The notes beneath the pieces are model-generated. The model was not told the origin of the DNA. It did not search any database and worked only from the letters and a program-made list of their open reading frames with translations. 36,957 bases of DNA from Candidatus Brocadiaceae bacterium (lineage in GTDB: Bacteria; Planctomycetota; Brocadiia; SM23-32): contig JAAYEJ010000072.1 in NCBI GenBank assembly GCA_012728835.1, positions 1 through 36,957 on the forward strand. The letters run 5' to 3'. The position numbers and the translations under genes are program-made. This document shows, in pieces, positions 31,395 through 36,957 of this stretch (its first letter is position 1; each line of letters opens with the position of its first letter).

Positions 31395-32480
31395 CTATGT
31401 CAGCATCGCCTCGAACAGCCAGAGCCCCAGCGCCCCGGCAAGAACCGTGGGCAACCAGCCCGCCAGCGCCGTGTTGAGGCTGCCCGTGTAGCCCATGCTG
31501 CTGAACACGAACGTCAGGGTATACAGCCCGGCGGCCACGGCGATGCTCAGAATCGCGCCGAGGAAGCGGCTGTTGACCGACCGCTCGAACCCTACCATGC
31601 AGGGCAGCCCGATCAGCAGCAGGATGAACGGTGTGAAGACCCCGGCCAGCCGGCCGTGGAGCGCCACGCGGAAATACGGCACCGTCGGATACTCCCGCGC
31701 CGCCCTGCGCAGGTCAGACACGGTCTGCGTCGGCGGCCCTGCCTTGCCCTCCTGCGAAGCGGCCAGCAGTTCCGCCCGCCCGATGTCCGTGGGCAGAACG
31801 ACCTCCGGCAGCAGGTCCGACCCGATCGCCCGGCCCGTTGCCGGATCGAACTCATCGATCGCCACCGCCTGCAGGCGGACGCTGCCGGGCGTCCAATGCG
31901 CCGACGCTGCCTGAAGCACACGCACGAGCCGGCCGCCGGGCTCCAGTTCCACCACCGCGACGTCGCGGGCTGCCGCGCGCCGGAAGTCATACTCGCGCAG
32001 CCGGTACTTGCGTGCGTACGCCGTGTCGTTCAGAAGCAGGTTCGCGGCCGTCTCGCCCTCCAGAACCCGCCCCTGAATCTGCTGCTCCTGCGCCATCCGG
32101 GGCGCAACCCCCTCGCGCACGGCGAACACGCCCGCGCTGACCAGCGCCGTCCACACGAAGATGGGCGCCACCACCCGATGCACGCTCGTGCCGCACGCCT
32201 TGAGCGCCATCAACTCGCCCGACCGCGCCATGGCCACCAGCAGCATCCCCGCCGCCAGCAGGATCACGCCCGGCGCCAGCTCGACCAGGAACAGGGGGAC
32301 AACGTGGGAGTAGTACCTCACCAGTGCGCGTCCCCCGCCCGCCGCGTCGCCGTCCGGCAACTCGTCCAGCCGCTTCAGCACGTCGAAGCTGACGTACAGC
32401 AACGTGATCACCAGCGCGGTCCCGAGAGCCCGCGTGAGGAATGCGACGCTGACGTACCGGTCGATCTTCTTGAACAGCAT
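31395..32480 (-). CDS. LptF/LptG (YjgP/YjgQ) family permease
   Basis: LptF and LptG are the inner-membrane permeases that, with the LptB ATPase, extract lipopolysaccharide for transport to the outer membrane. The 361-residue protein has the family layout: N-terminal LFKKIDRYVSVAFLTRALG and a first helix, two more helices (about 55-80 and 100-120) with SGELMALKACG between them, a periplasmic beta-jellyroll region (about 125-260), and three C-terminal helices (about 265-361). The ATG at 32480 is chosen because it matches the usual start. A GTG at 32525 has AAGGAG only three bases upstream and is the alternative. LptF and LptG cannot be told apart here. A promoter is at 32541-32569. Confidence 0.85.
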   Translation of the reverse strand: MLFKKIDRYVSVAFLTRALGTALVITLLYVSFDVLKRLDELPDGDAAGGGRALVRYYSHVVPLFLVELAPGVILLAAGMLLVAMARSGELMALKACGTSVHRVVAPIFVWTALVSAGVFAVREGVAPRMAQEQQIQGRVLEGETAANLLLNDTAYARKYRLREYDFRRAAARDVAVVELEPGGRLVRVLQAASAHWTPGSVRLQAVAIDEFDPATGRAIGSDLLPEVVLPTDIGRAELLAASQEGKAGPPTQTVSDLRRAAREYPTVPYFRVALHGRLAGVFTPFILLLIGLPCMVGFERSVNSRFLGAILSIAVAAGLYTLTFVFSSMGYTGSLNTALAGWLPTVLAGALGLWLFEAMLT

Positions 32481-32540
32481 AGGCGGAATCCGTTGCGGCG
32501 GCCCCGCGAGCCGGCAGAAGCACACGATCTCCTTGCCGGA

Positions 32541-32569
32541 ATTCTATCGGACGGGACCGCTCGAAGCAA
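32541..32569 (-). promoter_or_regulatory. Promoter of the LptF/G-aroC operon
   Basis: On the minus strand, TTGCTT (32569-32564), a 17-base spacer and TAGAAT (32546-32541). The transcript would start near 32534. A run of nine C at 32578-32586 lies just upstream. Confidence 0.65.
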
Positions 32570-32631
32570 CCGGCGCGCCCCCCCCCGGCACCGCACGCCG
32601 GACCCCCGGCGCCACGCAAGCGGGCGGCCAT

Positions 32632-32654
32632 GCACGCCTCCCATGGGAGCGTGC
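32632..32654. promoter_or_regulatory. Palindrome upstream of the rnpB promoter
   Basis: CTCCCATGGGAG at 32638-32649 is a perfect 12-bp palindrome. It is extended by GCACG (32632-32636) and CGTGC (32650-32654) with one unpaired C. It ends at the expected -35 position of rnpB, so it could bind a regulator. Confidence 0.45.
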
Positions 32655-32679
32655 GGAACGGCCCGCATTGTGGTATAAT
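32651..32679 (+). promoter_or_regulatory. Promoter of rnpB with extended -10
   Basis: A perfect TATAAT at 32674-32679 is preceded by TGG, making an extended -10 element. The -35 position (GTGCGG, 32651-32656) matches poorly, as is common with extended -10 promoters. Transcription would start at about 32686, right at the 5' end of the RNase P RNA. Confidence 0.7.
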
Positions 32680-32685
32680 GACGCG

Positions 32686-33107
32686 ATGAGCCGTTCGGGG
32701 GCGCAGGCAGCCGCGCTGCCCGCCCCGTCTGGGCATGCGGCAGTGGAGGAAAGTCCGAACTCCATAGGGCAGGGCGGTGGATAACGTCCACCGGGAGCAA
32801 TCCCAGGGAAAGTGCCACAGAAAACATACCGCCCCGGCCGATGGCCGGAGCAAGGGTGAAAAGGTGGGGTCGCCGCAAGGCGACTTAATGTAAGAGCCCA
32901 CCGCCTCGGCGGTGACGTCGAGGGCAGGGCAAACCCCGCCCGGAGCAAGGCCGAATAGGGGAGGATGAGGTCGCCCGCCTCGCCACAACTCCCGGGTTGG
33001 CCGCTTGAGCGCGCCGGCAACGGCGTGGCCAGATGAATGGCTGCCGCCCCCGCGTGCGAACGCGTGGGGTCACAGGATTCGGCTTACGCGCCCCCGTACG
33101 GCTCACC
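32686..33107 (+). ncRNA. rnpB: RNase P RNA, bacterial type A
   Basis: The catalytic RNA of ribonuclease P, which matures tRNA 5' ends. The universally conserved P4 strand GAGGAAAGTCC is at 32746-32756. AGGGTGAAAAGGTG-like sequence follows near 32853, TAAGAGCCCACCG near 32891 and the GGAGCAAGGCCGAATAG-like block near 32941. The 3' part has AGATGAATGGCTGCC (33031 on) and GATTCGGCTTA. The terminal P1 helix pairs GAGCCGTTCGGGGGCGC (32688-32704) with GCGCCCCCGTACGGCTC (33088-33104) with one mismatch, which fixes the ends. Length is about 420 bases. Confidence 0.97.
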
Positions 33108-33195
33108 CGCGGCGCGCCCGTCCCGCACGGCGGGGAGGGCGCCCGACGGGCCCCTGTGTTCACGTGCGGCATCGCGACCGCGCAGAGAGGCGACG

Positions 33196-33684
33196 ATGGA
33201 ACGGCTATGGGCCCCCTGGCGCCTGGACTACGTCGGGCGGGAGGACAAGAAGGGCGACGGAGGCTGCTTCCTCTGCACCGCCGCGCAGAGTGTCCAGGAC
33301 GGCCCGCACCGCGTCCTGTGGCGGGGCCGCACCTGCTTCGCCATCCTGAACCGCTATCCCTACAACAACGGCCACCTGATGGTCGCCCCCAACGAGCACA
33401 AAAGCTCCCTGGCGGAACTGACCGACGAGGAGCGGCTCGAGCACCTCGACCTGATCGTCCGCTGCCAGGCCGGCCTGACGCGGACCGTCCGCCCGGCCGG
33501 CTTCAACGTCGGGCTCAACCTCGGCGCCGCCGCCGGAGCCGGTCTGGCCGATCACCTGCACTGGCACATCGTTCCACGCTGGACGGGCGACACGAACTTC
33601 ATGCCCGTCCTGGCCGATACGAAGATCATCCCCCAGTCCCTGGACCAGCTCTGGCGGATGCTGCGCCAGACCGCTGCGGACTGA
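33196..33684 (+). CDS. HIT-family nucleotide hydrolase/phosphorylase
   Basis: A 162-residue histidine triad protein. The nucleotide-binding triad HLHWHIVPRW has H120, H122 and H124. It starts with MERLWAPWRLDYV, which is typical of the subgroup related to Ap4A phosphorylases, and a CFLC pair (C24, C27) may bind zinc. FNVGLNLGAAAGAG precedes the triad. The likely substrates are dinucleoside polyphosphates or aminoacyl/acyl-AMP adducts; sequence cannot choose. The ATG at 33196 has AGAGAGG upstream. The dGTPase-like gene starts 19 bases after the stop, so the two are probably cotranscribed. Confidence 0.92.
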   Translation: MERLWAPWRLDYVGREDKKGDGGCFLCTAAQSVQDGPHRVLWRGRTCFAILNRYPYNNGHLMVAPNEHKSSLAELTDEERLEHLDLIVRCQAGLTRTVRPAGFNVGLNLGAAAGAGLADHLHWHIVPRWTGDTNFMPVLADTKIIPQSLDQLWRMLRQTAAD

Positions 33685-33703
33685 CCGGCCCCGGGAGGCG
33701 CAC

Positions 33704-34852
33704 GTGACCCGAGAGGAGATGGAACGCCGCGAAGCCCAGCCCCTGGCCCCGTACGCCATGCGGAGCGCCGAGTCCGCCGGGCGCGTCTACGACGAACCCG
33801 AGGCCGAGTACCGCACGCGCTACCAGCGCGACCGCGACCGCATCATCCACTGCAAGGCCTTCCGCCGGCTGGAGTACAAGACCCAGGTCTTCCTCAACCA
33901 CGAGGGCGACCACTACCGCACCCGGCTCACCCATACCATCGAAGTCGCCCAGATCGCCCGCACCATCGCCCGCGCCCTGTGCCTGAACGAAGACCTGACC
34001 GAGGCCATCGCCATGGCCCATGACCTCGGCCACACGCCGTTCGGCCACTCCGGCGAAGAAGCACTCCGGGACCTGATGGCCGAGCACGGAGGCTTCGAGC
34101 ACAACGCCCAGGGCCTCCGTGTCGTCGACCTGCTGGAGCGCCAGTACCCCCAGTTCCCCGGCCTGAACCTGACCCGCGAAGTGCGCGAATCCATCGCCAA
34201 ACACAGCACCCGCTGGGACAGCCCCTGCGACCATGCATTCTCCCCGGGGCCGTCCCTGCTCGAGGCCCAGGTGGTGGAACTGGCCGACTCCATCGCCTAC
34301 GACAACCACGACCTGCAGGACGGCCTGGAAGCGCGCATCCTGACCCGGCAGAAGCTCTCCGACCTGGGCCTCTGGAGCGAGGCCGAGCAGGCCGTGCGCG
34401 AACGTTACGGGCGCATGGGCATGCAGCAGCTCTGCAAGCAGACCATCCGCCACCTCGTCAACCTCTTCGTCACCGACGCGGTCCAGGCCACCCGCCGCGA
34501 AATCAAGGCCCGCGCCCTGACCTCCTGGCAGGACGCCGCCCGGCAGGACGGCAACCTCGTGCGCCTCAGCCCCGAGTTGGAACGGCGCAAGGCCGAGCTG
34601 GAGGACTTCCTCTACCGCGTCCTGTATGCCGACTACCGCGTGCTGCGTCTGACCGTCAGCGCGCGGCGGTTCGTCTGCAGGGTCTTCCAGGCATTCGTCG
34701 ACGACCCGCGCCAGCTCCCGCCGCAGCACCGCCGGCGCGCCGACGAACACGGGATCCACCGGGCCGTCTGCGACTACGTGGCCGGCATGACGGACCGGTT
34801 TGCACAGAACACCTACGCCCAGCTCTTCCATCCATATCAGAAACTCTCGTGA
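33704..34852 (+). CDS. dgt: Deoxyguanosinetriphosphate triphosphohydrolase-like protein (HD domain)
   Basis: This 382-residue HD-superfamily protein is of the dGTPase type, which hydrolyses dNTPs to deoxynucleosides and tripolyphosphate. Visible marks are YQRDRDRIIHCKAFRRLEYK near the N-terminus, TRLTHTIEVAQIAR (metal-ligand H77), MAHDLGHTPFGHSGE (H106, D107) and a later ELADSIAYDNHD. The length matches the dGTPase-like type 2 subgroup rather than the 500-residue E. coli Dgt. The GTG at 33704 has GGGAGG about eight bases upstream. It follows a HIT nucleotide hydrolase, which suggests a small nucleotide-housekeeping operon. Substrate preference is not known. Confidence 0.92.
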   Translation: MTREEMERREAQPLAPYAMRSAESAGRVYDEPEAEYRTRYQRDRDRIIHCKAFRRLEYKTQVFLNHEGDHYRTRLTHTIEVAQIARTIARALCLNEDLTEAIAMAHDLGHTPFGHSGEEALRDLMAEHGGFEHNAQGLRVVDLLERQYPQFPGLNLTREVRESIAKHSTRWDSPCDHAFSPGPSLLEAQVVELADSIAYDNHDLQDGLEARILTRQKLSDLGLWSEAEQAVRERYGRMGMQQLCKQTIRHLVNLFVTDAVQATRREIKARALTSWQDAARQDGNLVRLSPELERRKAELEDFLYRVLYADYRVLRLTVSARRFVCRVFQAFVDDPRQLPPQHRRRADEHGIHRAVCDYVAGMTDRFAQNTYAQLFHPYQKLS

Positions 34853-34869
34853 CGGATGCCCGCGCGCCA

Positions 34870-34900
34870 CAGGAGCCGTTTTTGACACGGCGGGCTCCTG
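34870..34900. promoter_or_regulatory. Inverted repeat centred on the -35 box of the PIN-TRAM promoter
   Basis: CAGGAGCC at 34870-34877 is repeated inverted as GGCTCCTG at 34893-34900, a perfect 8-bp arm with a 15-base centre that contains the TTGACA box. It could be an operator. As RNA the hairpin lacks a following T-tract, so it is a poor terminator for dgt. Confidence 0.55.
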
Positions 34901-34909
34901 CGCTATAAT
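34882..34909 (+). promoter_or_regulatory. Consensus sigma-70-type promoter of the PIN-TRAM gene
   Basis: A perfect TTGACA (34882-34887), a 16-base spacer and a perfect TATAAT (34904-34909). Transcription would start near 34916, with a leader of about 66 bases before the ATG at 34982. It is the best promoter match in the window. Confidence 0.85.
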
Positions 34910-34981
34910 GAGGCGGCGTGGGGAGTAAGGGCCCGAGCCCCGGTGGGTGGCCCTGCGGGTCGGGACAGGGGAGCGTCGCAC

Positions 34982-35986
34982 ATGGGACTCTGGGTCTTCC
35001 GGGCGCTGTTCATGCTGGCTTCGGCCGGCACTGCGTACTCGATCGGCCTGGCCACCGACCACCCCTTCGGCGCCCTGCTGCTCGGCATCATCATCAGCCT
35101 CGGCATCATCCTGGCCGAGTGGTTCGTCAGCCGCGGCCCCATCGCCCTGATCTCCTCCATCGTCTTCGGCTGCCTCATCGGCATGCTCTTCGCCACCATC
35201 ACCGTCTCCGTCGTCGGCCTCGCCGTCGAACGGGAAGTGATGGACGAGATCCGCGACGGCCTCACCGGCGCGCTCATCGTGGCCTTCAGCTACCTCGGCA
35301 TCGCCTTCATCTACAACAGCCGCGACAAGTTCAACCTCATCGTGCCCTACGTCGAATTCCGCAAGGAACAGAAGGGCGCCTCCCCCGTCGTACTCGACAC
35401 CAGCGTCGTCATCGACGGCCGTATCGCCGACATCGTCGGCACCAGCATCATCGACGCCCCCATCGTGGTGCCCCAGCTCGTCCTGCGCGAACTGCATCAG
35501 ATCGCCGATTCGGGCGACAAGCTCCGGCGCGAGCGCGGCCGCCTCGGCCTGGAAACCCTCAACCGCCTGCGCGCCGCCCCCGGCGTCGACGTCCGCGTCC
35601 AGGACCTCGGCATCGATGGCGACGACCGGCCGGTCGACGAGCAACTCGTCCGCATCGCCAAGGCACTCCACGGCCGGCTCATGACCATGGACTACAACCT
35701 GAACCGGCTCGCCGGCGTCGAGGGCATCCGCGTCGTCAACCTCAACGAACTCTCCAACGCCGTCAAGCCCATCGTGGTGCCGGACGAGCACCTGTCCGTC
35801 AAGCTCGTCAAGCGCGGCGAACAGCCCGGCCAGGCCGTCGGCTACCTGCCCGACGGCACCATGGTCATCGTGGAGGAAGCCGCCCACCTGATCGGCCGGG
35901 AGGCCACCGTCGTCGTGCGAAACTCCATCACGCGCCCCACGGGCCGGATGATCTTCGCCCAGATACCCAAAGAACCCCCCGCCTGA
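34982..35986 (+). CDS. Membrane-anchored PIN-TRAM domain protein (YacL family)
   Basis: A 334-residue protein with four N-terminal membrane helices (about residues 4-22, 28-48, 55-80, 92-112), then a PIN nuclease domain and a C-terminal TRAM domain. The PIN acidic residues are in VLDTSVVIDGRI (D139 first), LRELHQIADS and LMTMDYNLNRLA. The TRAM part has VKLVKRGEQPGQAVGYLPDGTMVIVE. The layout is that of Bacillus YacL and relatives, in which the PIN domain is a putative RNA-cleaving enzyme at the membrane. The ATG at 34982 has GGGGAG upstream; a GTG at 34943 would add 13 residues without membrane character. ispD follows after 37 bases, an association also seen in firmicute genomes. Confidence 0.92.
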   Translation: MGLWVFRALFMLASAGTAYSIGLATDHPFGALLLGIIISLGIILAEWFVSRGPIALISSIVFGCLIGMLFATITVSVVGLAVEREVMDEIRDGLTGALIVAFSYLGIAFIYNSRDKFNLIVPYVEFRKEQKGASPVVLDTSVVIDGRIADIVGTSIIDAPIVVPQLVLRELHQIADSGDKLRRERGRLGLETLNRLRAAPGVDVRVQDLGIDGDDRPVDEQLVRIAKALHGRLMTMDYNLNRLAGVEGIRVVNLNELSNAVKPIVVPDEHLSVKLVKRGEQPGQAVGYLPDGTMVIVEEAAHLIGREATVVVRNSITRPTGRMIFAQIPKEPPA

Positions 35987-36023
35987 CGCCCGCCATGCCC
36001 CCGCGGGCAGCCCGGAGTTCCTC

Positions 36024-36746
36024 GTGTCCACCCACTGCGACCTGCGCTACGCCGTCATCGTGCCCGCCGCCGGCGAAGGCCGCCGCATGGGCGGCTGCCG
36101 CAAGCCCTTCCTCATGCTCGCCGGCCGGCCCGTCATCGGCCACGTCGTGGAGGCGCTTGCCCGGGCCCCCGGGTGCGTCCGAATCGTCCTGGCCCTGCGG
36201 CCGGACGACGCCGCCGACGAGTCCGTCCGCGCCGAACTCCAGGCGCTCGGCCAGCACGTGCGCATCGTGCCCGGGGGCGCCACGCGACAGGACAGCGTGG
36301 CCGCCGGCCTGCGCGGCGTCGACGTTGATGTCCCGGTGGTTCTCACGCACGACGCCGCCCGGCCGCTGGTCGACCCGGACGTCGTCCGCCGGGTCGCCCA
36401 GGGCGCACTGAGCAGCGGAGCCGCCGTGGCCGCCGTCCCGGCCGCCGAGACCGTCAAGGAAGTGGGGGAGGGCGGCATCGTCCTGGGCACCCCCGCGCGG
36501 GACGGCCTCTGGCTCGCCCACACCCCCCAGGGGCTGCGCAGGCACCTCTTCGAGCGCGCCCACGAGGCGGCCAGGCGCGACGGCTTCGCGGGCACCGACG
36601 ACGTCCAACTGGCCGAACGCCTCGGGGCGCGCGTCATCGTCGTGGAGGACAGATACGACAACATCAAGATCACCACGCCGGAGGACCTGGCCATTGCCGA
36701 GGCCATCCTGCGCTGGCGGGCCGGTCAGCCGGCGGGCGGTGCATGA
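36024..36746 (+). CDS. ispD: 2-C-methyl-D-erythritol 4-phosphate cytidylyltransferase
   Basis: IspD attaches CMP to methylerythritol 4-phosphate in the non-mevalonate isoprenoid pathway. The 240-residue protein has the CTP-binding loop VPAAGEGRRMGG with the following Lys, VLTHDAARPLV, AHTPQGLRR, FAGTDDVQLAE and the MEP-binding YDNIKITTPEDL. All are in the normal order and the length is typical (about 230). The usual PKQ after the glycine loop reads RKPF, a modest deviation that keeps the Lys. The GTG at 36024 has GGAG upstream. The close relative TarI (ribitol-5-phosphate cytidylyltransferase) is the main alternative but less likely. It is probably cotranscribed with the PIN-TRAM gene. Confidence 0.93.
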   Translation: MSTHCDLRYAVIVPAAGEGRRMGGCRKPFLMLAGRPVIGHVVEALARAPGCVRIVLALRPDDAADESVRAELQALGQHVRIVPGGATRQDSVAAGLRGVDVDVPVVLTHDAARPLVDPDVVRRVAQGALSSGAAVAAVPAAETVKEVGEGGIVLGTPARDGLWLAHTPQGLRRHLFERAHEAARRDGFAGTDDVQLAERLGARVIVVEDRYDNIKITTPEDLAIAEAILRWRAGQPAGGA

Positions 36747-36765
36747 CCGCCCAGCGCCCGCAGCC

Positions 36766-36795
36766 GGCCCGGCCGCTGCCGGCCCGGCCGCTGCC
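36766..36795. repeat. Two-copy 15-bp direct repeat downstream of ispD
   Basis: GGCCCGGCCGCTGCC occurs at 36766-36780 and again directly at 36781-36795. It lies between the ispD stop and the tRNA-Asn promoter. No T-tract follows, so it is not an obvious terminator. Confidence 0.85.
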
Positions 36796-36819
36796 GGCGG
36801 CATGTTGAGGTCGGTTCCA

Positions 36820-36848
36820 TTGCACGCCGGGTCTGCTCCGGTTACAAT
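36820..36848 (+). promoter_or_regulatory. Promoter of tRNA-Asn
   Basis: TTGCAC at 36820-36825, a 17-base spacer and TACAAT at 36843-36848. The tRNA starts 35 bases after the -10 box, so the transcript has a leader of about 28 bases that would be removed by RNase P. Confidence 0.65.
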
Positions 36849-36882
36849 GGCCCCATGAAGTCCGGCCCGGAGCGCCATCGGC

Positions 36883-36957
36883 TCCCCGATAGCTCAACGG
36901 TAGAGCGGGCGGCTGTTAACCGCTAGGTTTGAGGTTCGAATCCTCATCGGGGAGCCA
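36883..36957 (+). tRNA. tRNA-Asn (anticodon GTT)
   Basis: A 75-base tRNA with encoded CCA at the very end of the window. The acceptor stem is TCCCCGA/TCGGGGA, the anticodon stem GCGGC-like with loop CTGTTAA giving GTT for asparagine codons, and the T arm has GAGGTTCGAATCCTC. G is the discriminator base, as usual for tRNA-Asn. It is complete within the window. Confidence 0.97.

Noticed and set aside
34870-34900. Terminator for dgt
   Set aside because: The hairpin has no T-run after it and contains a perfect -35 box, so a promoter or operator role is more likely.
1-36957. CRISPR arrays, insertion sequences, prophage or defence genes
   Set aside because: No spaced direct repeats, transposase, integrase or known defence motifs were seen; the tandem repeats found have no spacers.

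Overview
The window is 36,957 bases of very GC-rich bacterial chromosome (roughly 70% G+C by eye), densely packed with housekeeping and metabolic genes. No phage, insertion sequence or CRISPR array was seen. A LptF/LptG-type permease, several predicted exported lipoproteins and a bacterial type A RNase P RNA indicate a diderm bacterium. The terpenoid-cyclase-fold plus DUF4159 protein, the compact neutral-ceramidase-family protein, the archease/RtcB pair and the GH57/DUF4912 glycogen genes together suggest an uncultured planctomycete or a close PVC-group relative. That placement is inferred from gene content alone. Promoters follow an ordinary sigma-70 pattern (TTGnnn, about 17 bases, TATAAT-like), and many genes have GGAG-type ribosome binding sites.

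Layout: (1) 1-895, an unrecognised gene with lower GC, open at the window edge. (2) 896-1669, tatD, divergent from (3) 1702-11844, a probable seven-gene glycogen operon: galT, glgA, a 1208-residue multi-sensor histidine kinase, a single-domain response regulator, glgC, a DUF4912 protein and a GH57 branching enzyme. (4) 11841-14553, hom and apgM, a threonine-pathway pair. (5) 14580-18510, tRNA-Ala(CGC), then three exported proteins that appear to share one small domain, then a membrane metallophosphoesterase. (6) 18522-20170, ribE and pdxA (riboflavin and PLP cofactors) on the minus strand. (7) 20371-22286, archease and rtcB (RNA ligation). (8) 22554-25744, a LysM protein with a clear terminator, then the cyclase-fold/DUF4159 protein. 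(9) 25788-28169, a ceramidase-family protein and an unknown membrane protein, divergent around a four-copy 15-bp palindromic repeat array. (10) 28272-29960, fhs. (11) 30026-32480, a lptF/G-type gene and an unusual aroC on the minus strand. (12) 32541-36957, rnpB, a HIT-family protein, a dGTPase-like protein, a PIN-TRAM membrane protein, ispD and tRNA-Asn(GTT).

The most notable observations are: a chorismate synthase homologue that lacks a normally invariant catalytic histidine and carries an internal insertion; the two-component system inside the glycogen operon, whose kinase has a five-cysteine cluster in a PAS domain; the family of related small exported domains at 14921-17318; and the palindromic repeat array at 27123-27182. 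All assignments were read from sequence by eye, and no database search was run.
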